In this document: positions 27,966 through 36,340 of the stretch, piece by piece
Layout: the number at the start of each line of letters is the position of its first letter
Numbering within the stretch: the stretch's first letter is position 1
Assembly (NCBI RefSeq): GCF_000368565.1
Contig: NZ_KB849537.1
Location: 299,496-363,495, forward strand
Reading direction: 5' to 3'
DNA length: 64,000 nucleotides
DNA from: Acinetobacter gerneri DSM 14967 = CIP 107464 = MTCC 9824
GTDB lineage: Bacteria > Pseudomonadota > Gammaproteobacteria > Pseudomonadales > Moraxellaceae
The notes under the pieces: model-generated
What the model was told of the DNA's origin: nothing
The model's input: only the letters and a program-made list of their open reading frames with translations
Databases searched by the model: none
Position numbers and translations under genes: made by a program

Positions 27966-29297
27966 GTGGAATATTTTGATCGACATCAAGGCGGTGAACG
28001 CGCGATTTTAGTCAGTGTCTCTGTGCAACTTTTAGACGATCTTGATGCCGAAGAGTTTAGCTTACTTGCAAAATCTGCTGGTGCAGAAATTTTAGAACAT
28101 ATACATGCTTCTCGTATCAAGCCCGATCCAAAATTGTTCGTAGGCTCAGGTAAAGCAGAAGAATTAGCTGAACTCGTCAAAAGTTTAGAAGCAGAATTGG
28201 CAATTTTTGATCATTCATTATCCCCTGCTCAAGAACGTAATCTAGAAAGAATTTTACAATGCCGTGTTGTAGACCGCACAGGTTTGATTCTGGATATTTT
28301 TGCGCAACGTGCCCGTACTCATGAAGGTAAGTTACAAGTCGAACTGGCTCAGCTTGAACATTTATCATCACGTTTAGTCCGAGGCTGGACGCATTTAGAA
28401 CGTCAAAAAGGTGGGATTGGCTTGCGTGGACCGGGTGAATCTCAGCTTGAGACAGACCGTCGTTTATTGCGTATCCGTATGGGCCAGTTAAAAGATAAAC
28501 TCGAAAAAGTACGCCAAACTCGTGTACAAGGTCGTGCTGCGCGCCAAAAAGCTTCTGTACCTACCGTATCTTTGGTTGGTTATACCAATGCCGGAAAATC
28601 GACTTTATTTAATATATTGGCTGATAGCGAAGTTTATGCAGCAAACCAACTATTTGCCACACTAGACCCAACCTTAAGACGTTTAAATTGGGATGGGATT
28701 GGTGCTTTGGTCTTGGCGGATACTGTAGGATTTGTGCGCAATCTACCTCATTCTTTAGTCGAATCCTTTAAAGCGACACTTGAAGAGACTTTGGAAGCGA
28801 CCTTGTTGTTGCATGTGATTGATAGCAGTAGCCCTGACATGCTTGAACAAATCGATGCAGTTGAATCGGTACTCAAAGAAATCGGTGCGGATGTTCCTGT
28901 ATTACGTATTTACAATAAAATTGATCAAAGTGGCGATGAAGCCAAGATCATTTATGCGAAACCGCATTTACCAGATCGCGTCTACGTCTCAGCCCATACA
29001 GGTCAAGGCTTAGACTTACTCAAGCAAGCTGTCCAAGAATGCTTGATGGGGCAAATTCAAACCTTTGATGTCGTTTTAAAGCCATCTTATGGCAAACTCC
29101 GCACACAACTCTATGCGCTCAATGTCATTCAATCTGAAAATTATGATGATGAAGGAAATCTCCATTTGTCTGTAAGCATGGCGCCGCATAAGCTTGAGCA
29201 ATTGATCAAACAAGCACATTTACCAATCGATCAAATTCTTGGAGATAAAGCAAAACAGTTTCATCGCCCGCTCGAAGAATTTGAAATAAAAAGCTAG
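27966..29297 (+). CDS. hflX: Ribosome-associated GTPase HflX
   Basis: A 443-residue GTPase that splits stalled or hibernating ribosomes. An N-terminal HflX nucleotide-binding domain (residues 1-110, with KPDPKLFVGSGKAEELA) is followed by a coiled linker (GGIGLRGPGESQLETDRR) and the G domain near residue 200: GYTNAGKST (Walker A), DPTLRR, DTVGFVRNLPH and NKID. The start is a GTG codon at 27966 with AAAGAG 11 bases before it; no ATG fits the conserved N-terminus. In many gammaproteobacteria hflX follows hfq; here hfq is not adjacent, and the gene heads a region with an LrgA/LrgB pair downstream. Confidence 0.95.
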   Translation: MEYFDRHQGGERAILVSVSVQLLDDLDAEEFSLLAKSAGAEILEHIHASRIKPDPKLFVGSGKAEELAELVKSLEAELAIFDHSLSPAQERNLERILQCRVVDRTGLILDIFAQRARTHEGKLQVELAQLEHLSSRLVRGWTHLERQKGGIGLRGPGESQLETDRRLLRIRMGQLKDKLEKVRQTRVQGRAARQKASVPTVSLVGYTNAGKSTLFNILADSEVYAANQLFATLDPTLRRLNWDGIGALVLADTVGFVRNLPHSLVESFKATLEETLEATLLLHVIDSSSPDMLEQIDAVESVLKEIGADVPVLRIYNKIDQSGDEAKIIYAKPHLPDRVYVSAHTGQGLDLLKQAVQECLMGQIQTFDVVLKPSYGKLRTQLYALNVIQSENYDDEGNLHLSVSMAPHKLEQLIKQAHLPIDQILGDKAKQFHRPLEEFEIKS

Positions 29298-29346
29298 ATC
29301 AGGTAAAAAGTGCTATAGAAGTTTTTACCAGAAAAAATTGAAGAAA

Positions 29347-29718
29347 ATGGAACGGCTAAAACACATTGATTGGCAGGCATGGATTGCAACACTTTCCATC
29401 ATTATTATCTTTAGAGAAACATCCGTCTGGGTGATGAGCAAATTCAATCATCCAGAACTCGGAAATCTCGTTGGGCTGATCAGTTTATTGATCCTTCTCA
29501 GCATTTGGCGCAAATTTAAAAAATTGCCAGCACGCTTGGTCGATACCAACAATAAACTCATGAAAGAAAGCGGCTTCGCCTTTTTGCCGATATGTGCAGG
29601 TTCATTGTTAATGCTAGTCAGTATGGGCAAAGAAATTCCATTATTCTTATTCATCCTTTGTGTCAGTACACTGATTCCACTTTGGGTTTACGCCAAAATG
29701 GCAAAGAAATGGTTATAG
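29347..29718 (+). CDS. CidA/LrgA-family holin-like membrane protein
   Basis: A small protein of 123 residues with four hydrophobic segments. The pattern around KLMKESGFAFLPICAGSLLM is like the conserved KxxxxxxLFFVPxxVG section of CidA/LrgA proteins. These proteins modulate murein hydrolase activity or export of small organic acids, together with a LrgB/CidB partner. The partner follows 9 bp downstream, which supports the call. An upstream TTG at 29338 is in frame, but the ATG at 29347 is preferred. The weak hairpin between hflX and this gene (29302-29329) may attenuate read-through. Confidence 0.75.
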   Translation: MERLKHIDWQAWIATLSIIIIFRETSVWVMSKFNHPELGNLVGLISLLILLSIWRKFKKLPARLVDTNNKLMKESGFAFLPICAGSLLMLVSMGKEIPLFLFILCVSTLIPLWVYAKMAKKWL

Positions 29719-29727
29719 GAGATCACC

Positions 29728-30396
29728 ATGTTTAGTATTCTTGTTGGTTTCCTGATCACGCTCGTTGCCTATCTGGCTGCAAAACCAGTCAATAAACGCT
29801 TTCCCCAAGTGCCATTATTGGTCATCGGGATGTTTTTTGTGATTGGAATTTTATTGCTTTTAAGAATTCCCTATGAAAAATACAATGCGGACATGAATGG
29901 AATTTTCAGCCACTTGCTGGGCTATGTGACTGTTGCACTCGCCATTCCATTGGCGGCAATGCGTTATGATGATTTACCACTCAAATCAGTAGTCGGAATC
30001 TTGGTATTTGCCAGCATCAGTGCTGTTGCTTTACCGATGTCACTTGCCTATATCCTGCATATGTCTGAACCGACAATTATGGCTTTTGCAACACGTGCTG
30101 TGACCACACCAATTGCGATCAACATTGCCACGTTGCTGCATTCACCTGTATCACTGGTTATTTTGATCGTGATTTTATCGGGTGTGATTGGTTCAGCATT
30201 TTCATCAATTATTTTAAGAAATATCAATGATGAACGTGCTTCAGGTTTAGCATTAGGTTTGGCAGCTCACGCCATCGGTACAGCCCAAGCTTGGCAACGT
30301 GGTGCGGTTGCAGGTCGTTATGCCGCTTTTGGTATGGCTGTTAATGCTGTATTTACCGCGATTTGGCTACCTACTTTTATGTTACTCATCAAATAA
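29728..30396 (+). CDS. LrgB/CidB-family membrane protein
   Basis: A 222-residue protein with about six to seven hydrophobic segments. The family signature FATRAVTTPIAINIATLL corresponds to the conserved KSVTTPIA motif of LrgB. It pairs with the CidA/LrgA-like protein encoded 9 bp upstream, and the ribosome site TAGGAGA is strong. The pair is linked to cell lysis control in Gram-positives, and in other bacteria to pyruvate or glycolate export; which applies here is unknown. Confidence 0.88.
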   Translation: MFSILVGFLITLVAYLAAKPVNKRFPQVPLLVIGMFFVIGILLLLRIPYEKYNADMNGIFSHLLGYVTVALAIPLAAMRYDDLPLKSVVGILVFASISAVALPMSLAYILHMSEPTIMAFATRAVTTPIAINIATLLHSPVSLVILIVILSGVIGSAFSSIILRNINDERASGLALGLAAHAIGTAQAWQRGAVAGRYAAFGMAVNAVFTAIWLPTFMLLIK

Positions 30397-30419
30397 TTAT
30401 TTGATAAAATTTGTAGAGC

Positions 30420-30457
30420 AAAAGCCTTACTTTTCATCTTCAAAAAGTAAGGCTTTT
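30420..30457 (+). terminator. Rho-independent terminator after the lrgA/lrgB pair
   Basis: The stem AAAAGCCTTACTTTT / AAAAAGTAAGGCTTTT with a 7-base loop lies 24 bp after the lrgB-like stop codon. Confidence 0.9.
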
Positions 30458-30559
30458 CATATACTGCTCTTGAGAAAGTGAGGAAAAAACTTTCCCATTT
30501 TCCAAAAAAATCGATGAAAATATTAAGGTCTGTTGAAATACTTGAACGATCAATAATAT

Positions 30560-31420
30560 TTATTTCGATTCAAGCAATTTCTGTAAGTGATCCAAACCAT
30601 TCAATTGCAAGGGTGTACCCACTGGTGCTGGAATAGCCAATGCAAAATTGGTTTGCAATGATTGAGCAAAATTGCCGCTATACACTTTTGTTCCTTGATG
30701 GGTCAAATTGGATAAGGCATCAACATATATTTTTCCACCCATATTTTCCCATAAACGGCAGAAATAATAATCTTCTGATAAATATCGTTTTGTATCAGGA
30801 TCGACCATCACATCAAAAAAGCGATAATGTAAACCTTGATCAACAAGTCCTAAATTATCAGGAACATATTGCAATTCTGGATACTGCGCCATCATTCGTA
30901 AAAAAACATCGCGTTTGATACACATCATCCCTGTCGGTGCTTCACTCAACTCTAAAAAGCCATCTTCTTGAATATTGAACTCTAACTTTTCAGCATTATC
31001 TTTATTTCGTGCATTGACAGTATAGCGTTGATACATATTTGAAAATTGCTGAGCCGTCATGCCTTCTGGTAATCCACCCTCTGGCCATTGATCCGTTTTC
31101 AGCGGATAAACTCCCGCAGCGATATCATAGTCTGATAGTAAAAGTCGAAAAATAGCCTCAGGTTGAAAGCCTATATCTGAGTCAATCCAAACCAAATGAG
31201 TCCATTCTGGATTTGCTAAAAACTGCGCTACGCAATTATTACGCGCGCGGGTAATCAGACTCTCCCCCTGCATCAGTAAGAACTGAACAGGTAAACCATT
31301 TGCCAGTGCTTGCTGATAAAAATTTAATAGGGAATTCACATAATTAAAAAAGAATTTTCCATCATGACTAGGTGTCACAATCAATGGATACATTGCTTTT
31401 AGTTGTTCTTTCTCTAGCAT
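30560..31420 (-). CDS. GT-A-fold glycosyltransferase-like protein
   Basis: A 286-residue soluble protein. MQGESLITRARNNCVAQFLANPEWTHLVWIDSDIGF contains the features of Anp1/GT62-like and other GT-A transferases: an RARN motif, a conserved helix, and the DSD metal/sugar-nucleotide motif. Similar lone proteins occur in phages and bacterial genomes. It contains no membrane segment. It is not part of a capsule or LPS cluster here, so donor and acceptor are unknown. The start ATG at 31420 has AGGA 12 bases upstream. Confidence 0.7.
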   Translation of the reverse strand: MLEKEQLKAMYPLIVTPSHDGKFFFNYVNSLLNFYQQALANGLPVQFLLMQGESLITRARNNCVAQFLANPEWTHLVWIDSDIGFQPEAIFRLLLSDYDIAAGVYPLKTDQWPEGGLPEGMTAQQFSNMYQRYTVNARNKDNAEKLEFNIQEDGFLELSEAPTGMMCIKRDVFLRMMAQYPELQYVPDNLGLVDQGLHYRFFDVMVDPDTKRYLSEDYYFCRLWENMGGKIYVDALSNLTHQGTKVYSGNFAQSLQTNFALAIPAPVGTPLQLNGLDHLQKLLESK

Positions 31421-31519
31421 CGTAAATTTTTCCTATCTATTATTTTTAGGCGTATTTTCAATAAAGATACATTAACAATTATTGATTAAAATGCATTATT
31501 TATTTATCAAATTTTCCAT

Positions 31520-31547
31520 AAAAAAAGCTCCATTTCGGAGCTTTTTT
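31520..31547 (-). terminator. Rho-independent terminator after apaH
   Basis: The stem AAAAAAGCTCC / GGAGCTTTTTT with a short ATTTC loop has a T-run on both strands. It ends the pdxA/rsmA-apaH transcript 10 bp after the apaH stop. Confidence 0.92.
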
Positions 31548-31556
31548 GAACGACCC

Positions 31557-32402
31557 TTAAAATAAAGGATTATCGACTTTAAAACTTTGCTGATCTTCAA
31601 GGCGATAGGCGATCAACTGATGCCCCCAAACGCAGCCACCATCTACATTTTGAATGTGTGGATTGATGGTTTTACCTTGTAGCGCCGCCCAATGTCCAAA
31701 AATAATCTGATGAGTTTGAGCTGCCTTAGAATCAAATTCAAACCACGGCTGAAAACCTTCAGGCATTGGCTCATCCAAAGCGTCTTTAAAGCTAAATTCT
31801 AAACGCCCATGTTGATCAGTCAAACGCATACGAGTGAGATAATTGGTGATGACACGTAAGCGTTCATTGCCAGTCAAATCATTCGACCATAAATCGGGTT
31901 CTGCCCCATACATTTCACGTAAAAAATGATCTAAAACATCATAATTTTCATGTGAAATAATAGCTTGTACTTCCGCAGCCAAAGCAAATGTTTGCTCGGC
32001 ATCCCAAATACACGGAATACCTGCATGCGTTAAAATCGTTTGCTCATTTGGATATAAACACAAAGGTTGTTTGCGTAGCCAATCAATCAATTCATCACTA
32101 TCAATAGCATCTATCACGTCTTGTGTATTGTCTTTGGCTTTAATCGCTTTGATGCCTCGAGCACATGCCAAAAGATTGAGATCATGATTGCCCAATACTG
32201 TTGCAGCAGAACCACGCTCACACATTTTTTTGATAAAACGTAATGCACCAATCGAGTTTTCACCACGTGCAACCAAATCACCAGCAAACCAAATAAAATC
32301 TTGATCTGGGTCAAAATGAATCTGTTTGAGCAATGCTTTTAAGGCTTCAAAACAACCTTGAACATCACCAATCACATAGTTATAGCGAATGTCCCCTGCC
32401 AT
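31557..32402 (-). CDS. apaH: Symmetrical bis(5'-nucleosyl)-tetraphosphatase
   Basis: A 281-residue phosphoesterase that cleaves Ap4A symmetrically to two ADP and so controls alarmone-like dinucleotides and NpnN RNA caps. Motifs of the family are present in order: GDVQGCFEALKAL near the N-terminus, FAGDLVARGENSIG, VLGNHDLNLLA, and a C-terminal FGHWAALQG histidine. The start codon follows the rsmA stop directly (TAA then ATG), so translation is coupled. The rsmA-apaH order is widely conserved in gammaproteobacteria. Confidence 0.95.
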   Translation of the reverse strand: MAGDIRYNYVIGDVQGCFEALKALLKQIHFDPDQDFIWFAGDLVARGENSIGALRFIKKMCERGSAATVLGNHDLNLLACARGIKAIKAKDNTQDVIDAIDSDELIDWLRKQPLCLYPNEQTILTHAGIPCIWDAEQTFALAAEVQAIISHENYDVLDHFLREMYGAEPDLWSNDLTGNERLRVITNYLTRMRLTDQHGRLEFSFKDALDEPMPEGFQPWFEFDSKAAQTHQIIFGHWAALQGKTINPHIQNVDGGCVWGHQLIAYRLEDQQSFKVDNPLF

Positions 32403-33215
32403 TTAAGCCACCATTTGATCTGCTAAAGCAACGAATTGAGCGAGGGTCAAGGTTTCAGGACGTGCCATAGGATCTACACCCGCATTTTCAAAACCGTCTT
32501 CAACCAGCATGCCTTTTAAACTATTGCGCAAAGTTTTACGGCGTTGAGTAAAGACATGTCCAACCAAACGTGCCAATGCTTTCTCATTTTTCGCCACAAT
32601 TGGTTTTGTTGCATAAGGTTCTAAACGAAAAACCGCAGAAGTCACTTTTGGTGGCGGATTGAATGATCCAGGTGGAACTTCAAATAAAAATGTCGGTTTG
32701 CAAAAGTATTGAATCATTACAGACAAACGACCATATTCTTTCGTATTTGGCGAAGCCGTAATGCGATCAACCACCTCTTTTTGTAGCATAAAATGCATGT
32801 CTTTGATTTTGTCGCCAAATTCCAAGAGATGAAAAAGTAGTGGTGTCGAAATATTATATGGAAGATTACCCACAACGCGAAGTGGACGATCATCTTCAAT
32901 CAATTGATTGAAATCGTATTTTAAAGCATCTGTTTCAACAATGGTTAAACGCTCAGGATGTGGCACACGACCCGGCAGACCTGCAGCCAAATCACGGTCT
33001 AGCTCTAGCACAGTCAGTGCATCACATTCACCAATCAATGGTGAAGTAAGCGCAGCCAAACCCGGTCCAATTTCAACCACATTGTCCCCTGCACGCGGGC
33101 TCACCGCGCGGACAATTTTTGCAATCACACGTTGGTCATGTAAAAAGTTTTGACCAAAACGCTTACGAGTATGATGCCCTTCATCTTTTGGGTTTAAGGC
33201 ATTGATTTGATACAT
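32403..33215 (-). CDS. rsmA: 16S rRNA (adenine(1518)-N6/adenine(1519)-N6)-dimethyltransferase
   Basis: A 270-residue enzyme that dimethylates the two adjacent adenines in helix 45 of 16S rRNA late in 30S assembly. HTRKRFGQNFLHD opens the domain. VVEIGPGLAALT is the SAM loop, VVGNLPYNISTPL is the catalytic NLPY motif, and the C-terminal helical domain has FTQRRKTLRNSLKG. The start is the ATG at 33215 (MYQINALNPK) with GGAAA before it; the frame runs on to 33245 without similarity. It lies between pdxA and apaH, as in E. coli. Confidence 0.96.
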   Translation of the reverse strand: MYQINALNPKDEGHHTRKRFGQNFLHDQRVIAKIVRAVSPRAGDNVVEIGPGLAALTSPLIGECDALTVLELDRDLAAGLPGRVPHPERLTIVETDALKYDFNQLIEDDRPLRVVGNLPYNISTPLLFHLLEFGDKIKDMHFMLQKEVVDRITASPNTKEYGRLSVMIQYFCKPTFLFEVPPGSFNPPPKVTSAVFRLEPYATKPIVAKNEKALARLVGHVFTQRRKTLRNSLKGMLVEDGFENAGVDPMARPETLTLAQFVALADQMVA

Positions 33216-33278
33216 AGAATTTCCAACGTGATGTGCTAATAACAACGAATAACAATAAATATTTTCAAAAAATGACGA

Positions 33279-34247
33279 TCAGTGACGAGCCAAATCTAGC
33301 GCAAGATCCACTGCAACATGCAGACTAGAGCTTTTTGCTTGACCTGTTCCTGCTAGACTCAGTGCAGTACCATGATCGACAGAAGTTCGTATAAACGGCA
33401 AACCGAGCGTGATATTGATCGCCTCACCGAAGCCTTGTGATTTTAACACAGGTAAGCCTTGATCGTGATACATCGCCAAAACGGCATCTGCATCTTTTAA
33501 ATGTTCAGGGGTAAACAACGTATCTGCTGGCAAACTTAAACTCAAATTGATGCCATTTTCACGGTAAGTTTCCAACACAGGATTGATCGTATCAATTTCC
33601 TCATGTCCCAAATAACCGCCCTCACCTGCATGCGGATTTAAGCCACAAACTAAGATATGAGGATGTTGTATTTTAAATTTGGCTTTTAAATCAAGTAGTA
33701 AAATATCAATCACTTGATGCAAACGCTCTTGAGTAATCGCATCAGCCACATCTCTTAATGGTAAATGTGTGGTTGCGAGCGCTACACGTAAAGTTTTGGT
33801 CGCCAACATCATGACCACACGTTCAACGCCTGCAAACTCCTGATAATATTCAGTATGTCCACTAAAATGGATACCAGCATCATTGATAATGGATTTTTGA
33901 ACAGGCGCAGTTGCTACACCTACGCTTTTGCCTTGCATCGCATAATCAGCTGAACGGCGTAATTGCTCCAAGACATAAGCTGAATTTTGTGCATTTAATT
34001 CACCTAAAACCACAGCTTCATTTAGAGCAATATGCTCAACATACAATTGACCTTTGCCTGAAGATTCAGTTTGACCTTTATACTCAATCAATTCGACATT
34101 TTGCTTTAAGATCTGAGCACGATCACTGAGCATATTTAAATCTGCGAGAACCACGATTGGGCGTTCATCGACACGATCAGCTAAGCTTAAACAAATATCA
34201 GGTCCAATTCCTGCAGGTTCACCACTGGTGATATATAAAGGAAGCAT
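33279..34247 (-). CDS. pdxA: 4-hydroxythreonine-4-phosphate dehydrogenase
   Basis: A 322-residue enzyme of the DXP-dependent pyridoxal phosphate pathway; it oxidises 4-phosphohydroxy-L-threonine before PdxJ acts. Sequence marks are the N-terminal ITSGEPAGIGPDI, ATAPVQKSII with HFSGHTEYYQEFA (metal-binding His), GLNPHAGEGGYLGHEE (second His), and VLAMYHDQGLPVLK (third His) with the following GFGEAINITLGLPFIRTSVDHGTA. It is 63 bp upstream of rsmA on the same strand and probably forms one unit with rsmA-apaH. Confidence 0.95.
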   Translation of the reverse strand: MLPLYITSGEPAGIGPDICLSLADRVDERPIVVLADLNMLSDRAQILKQNVELIEYKGQTESSGKGQLYVEHIALNEAVVLGELNAQNSAYVLEQLRRSADYAMQGKSVGVATAPVQKSIINDAGIHFSGHTEYYQEFAGVERVVMMLATKTLRVALATTHLPLRDVADAITQERLHQVIDILLLDLKAKFKIQHPHILVCGLNPHAGEGGYLGHEEIDTINPVLETYRENGINLSLSLPADTLFTPEHLKDADAVLAMYHDQGLPVLKSQGFGEAINITLGLPFIRTSVDHGTALSLAGTGQAKSSSLHVAVDLALDLARH

Positions 34248-34307
34248 TGATTGACTCTAGAGTTAAGACTGGCACTAAGCTAATTATACATCCATCTAGA
34301 AGATAAA

Positions 34308-34739
34308 TCAGTGTCCCCAGTTAAGTTGAAAATGAGAATCTAACCATCCCACATAATGCAACAACTCTGAAATACTCATCACCGCAAAGCTAAGCAGACA
34401 AAACTTGAAAATATTTTTCCATAAGTTTTTATGCATTTTTGCGTAATCCTCATTTGGTAAAGTCATAAATGCGATTCCACCAATCACAGGAATCACGCAA
34501 ACGAGTATTGCTCCTCCTGAAAATATACCGATAATCAAGACATCAATAAATGCATCATATCCTCACATTGCGCCAGTGATTAAAAATATGAATGCAGTGA
34601 AATATAATAATGAGGCAACAAAACCTGTAAAAAATTTATTTATTTTTGAATACTGTGTCGGTGGAGCGTCCATCGAGTTTTCTTCTTGTAATTGATTGCT
34701 TGGTAATTTGCTCTGTTCTGATTCTAAATTTGGCATCAT
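34308..34739 (-). pseudogene. Small membrane-protein gene interrupted by an in-frame TGA
   Basis: The frame opens at the ATG pair 34739/34736 with MMPNLESEQSKLPSNQ and reads 58 codons through a first membrane segment (FVASLLYFTAFIFLITGAM). It meets a TGA at 34563-34565 and then continues in the same frame for 85 codons (GYDAFIDVL, then IIGIFSGGAILVCVIPVIGG and a third membrane segment near KFCLLSFAVMSIS) to a stop at 34308. Without the TGA the product would be a 143-residue protein with three membrane segments. I do not recognise the family. A nonsense mutation or a sequencing error are the simple explanations. A TTG start after the stop is possible but has no ribosome site. Confidence 0.7.
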
Positions 34740-34898
34740 TTTCTCATTCTATTTAAAAATTCAATTATTTTTGATCAAAAAAGTGATCTGATTCTCATAA
34801 TAGCAAGCAACAACATCCTTTTAATACAGCAAATCACACTTCCCTTTCAAACAAGACCAAATTCTATTAAAATATTTCGCTTGAAATACGTATTTCGA

Positions 34899-34927
34899 TT
34901 GTAATTCTAACGACATTCAGATAGAAT
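34899..34927 (+). promoter_or_regulatory. Probable sigma-70 promoter of rplM-rpsI
   Basis: TTGTAA (34899-34904) and TAGAAT (34922-34927) are separated by 17 bases, about 60 bp upstream of the rplM start. A 14-bp perfect palindrome, GAAATACGTATTTC (34883-34896), lies just before the -35 box. Confidence 0.5.
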
Positions 34928-34940
34928 TCGCTCTCCTTTT

Positions 34941-34966
34941 GTTTGGACAGATTCCACCGTCCAAAC
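34941..34966 (+). promoter_or_regulatory. Stem-loop in the rplM leader
   Basis: A perfect 8-bp stem, GTTTGGAC / GTCCAAAC, with a 10-base loop lies in the untranslated leader between the proposed promoter and the rplM ribosome site. There is no T-run, so it is not a terminator. A hairpin here is where autogenous control by L13 would act; L13 leader regulation is known in gammaproteobacteria, but the match was not tested. Confidence 0.5.
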
Positions 34967-34988
34967 CAACTATAATAGGTAGTGGTTA

Positions 34989-35417
34989 ATGAAAACTCTC
35001 AGCGCTAAGCCTGCTGAAGTACAACACGACTGGTACGTTGTTGATGCTTCTGGCAAAACTTTAGGTCGCCTTGCGACTGAAATCGCTCGTCGTTTACGCG
35101 GTAAGCACAAAACTTCTTATACTCCTCACGTTGACACTGGTGACTATATCGTTGTGATCAATGCTGAGCAAGTTCAAGTTACTGGTAACAAGTCACTTGA
35201 CAAAAAATACTATCGCCACACTGAATTCCCAGGCGGTTTAAAAGAAACTAACTTTGAAAAATTAGTTGCTCATAAACCTGAAGAAATCTTCCAACGTGCT
35301 GTAAAAGGTATGTTGCCGAAAGGTCCTCTTGGTTATGCAATGATCAAGAAAATGAAAGTGTACGCTGGTAGCGAGCATCCACATACTGCTCAACAGCCAC
35401 AAGTTTTGGACATCTAA
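34989..35417 (+). CDS. rplM: 50S ribosomal protein L13
   Basis: The 142-residue early-assembly protein of the large subunit. [20 protein letters not shown] and [20 protein letters not shown] are the typical N-terminus, with [18 protein letters not shown] and the signature [20 protein letters not shown] further on. The start is supported by AGGTAGTGG just before the ATG. rpsI follows 12 bp downstream in the universally conserved rplM-rpsI operon. Confidence 0.98.
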   Translation: MKTLSAKPAEVQHDWYVVDASGKTLGRLATEIARRLRGKHKTSYTPHVDTGDYIVVINAEQVQVTGNKSLDKKYYRHTEFPGGLKETNFEKLVAHKPEEIFQRAVKGMLPKGPLGYAMIKKMKVYAGSEHPHTAQQPQVLDI

Positions 35418-35429
35418 GGGATACAGCAC

Positions 35430-35816
35430 ATGGCTACTAATTATGGTACAGGTCGCCGTAAGACCGCAACTGCACGTGTTTTCTTATCAGCTGGTACAGG
35501 TAAACTCGTAATTAACAACCGTACTCTTGAGCAATATTTCGGTCGTGAAACTGCTCGTATGGTTGTACGTCAACCTTTAGAGCTTTTAGAAGCTACTGAA
35601 AAATATGACCTTTACATCACTGTTGCTGGTGGTGGTATCGGTGGTCAAGCAGGCGCTATCCGTCACGGTATTACTCGTGCATTGATCGCTTCTGACGACA
35701 CTTTAAAACCTGCTCTTCGTCAAGCTGGTTTCGTTACTCGTGATGCTCGTGAAGTTGAACGTAAGAAACTTGGTTTACGTAAAGCTCGTAAACGTCCTCA
35801 ATTCTCTAAACGTTAA
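35430..35816 (+). CDS. rpsI: 30S ribosomal protein S9
   Basis: The 128-residue small-subunit protein whose basic C-terminal tail reaches the P-site t[18 protein letters not shown], the middle [17 protein letters not shown] and the extreme C-terminus [11 protein letters not shown] are diagnostic. It is translated 12 bp after rplM and is followed by a strong terminator. Confidence 0.98.
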   Translation: MATNYGTGRRKTATARVFLSAGTGKLVINNRTLEQYFGRETARMVVRQPLELLEATEKYDLYITVAGGGIGGQAGAIRHGITRALIASDDTLKPALRQAGFVTRDAREVERKKLGLRKARKRPQFSKR

Positions 35817-35835
35817 TTCGTTTACCGAATCGGAC

Positions 35836-35864
35836 AAAAAACCTCGGATTTTCCGAGGTTTTTT
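35836..35864 (+). terminator. Rho-independent terminator of rplM-rpsI
   Basis: The stem AAAAAACCTCGGA / TCCGAGGTTTTTT with a small loop lies 20 bp after the rpsI stop. Confidence 0.95.
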
Positions 35865-35972
35865 ATGGGCGAGAATTTTAGCTGACAACGCAATTCAGTT
35901 GTGAAATGTCAACAGACCCTAAGCTAATCATTATCTTGAGTCGCAACAGCATCGATTGAATCCTTTGTATGC

Positions 35973-36209
35973 TCAGTAATAACAAGCATCAGCGTCGGGA
36001 TTCTCTGCACAAGGTACAGCAACAGTACAATTATCGATACCCGCACATGGATCGCTATTTGGCGCAGGTTGGTAATCCTCATCTGGTATATCAGTCCCTG
36101 CTGTCATTGGATGTGTCGCAATATCGACCGCTTCATCATCTGCATTTTCAGCAAAGCTAAAACTTGAAATTCCAAATAAAAATAGACATAACACAATCTT
36201 ATTTTTCAT
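35973..36209 (-). CDS. Small secreted acidic hypothetical protein
   Basis: A 78-residue protein. The signal peptide MKNKIVLCLFLFGISSFSFA is followed by an acidic, Pro/Ala-rich mature peptide of about 58 residues. This has four or five cysteines (DPCAGIDNC, VPCAENPDADACYY) in a CxxxxxC-like spacing, suggesting disulfides in the periplasm. The start at 36209 is chosen because AGAGGG lies 8 bases upstream; an ATG two codons earlier is too close to it. Function unknown. Confidence 0.68.
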   Translation of the reverse strand: MKNKIVLCLFLFGISSFSFAENADDEAVDIATHPMTAGTDIPDEDYQPAPNSDPCAGIDNCTVAVPCAENPDADACYY

Positions 36210-36340
36210 ATACATTTCCCTCTTACATTCTCGTCAATTTGAAAATATCTATTTCATCATGCATCTTCAAAAAGTATCCGTGATTTTATGGCGCATTTTT
36301 AGTATCCTATAGCCCATTCACTCTGCTATGTTTTTGGAAT

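Noticed and set aside
34563..34565. TGA in the interrupted membrane-protein gene as a selenocysteine codon
   Set aside because: No SECIS-like hairpin was evident just downstream, the codon sits after a membrane segment rather than in a redox motif, and a point mutation is simpler.
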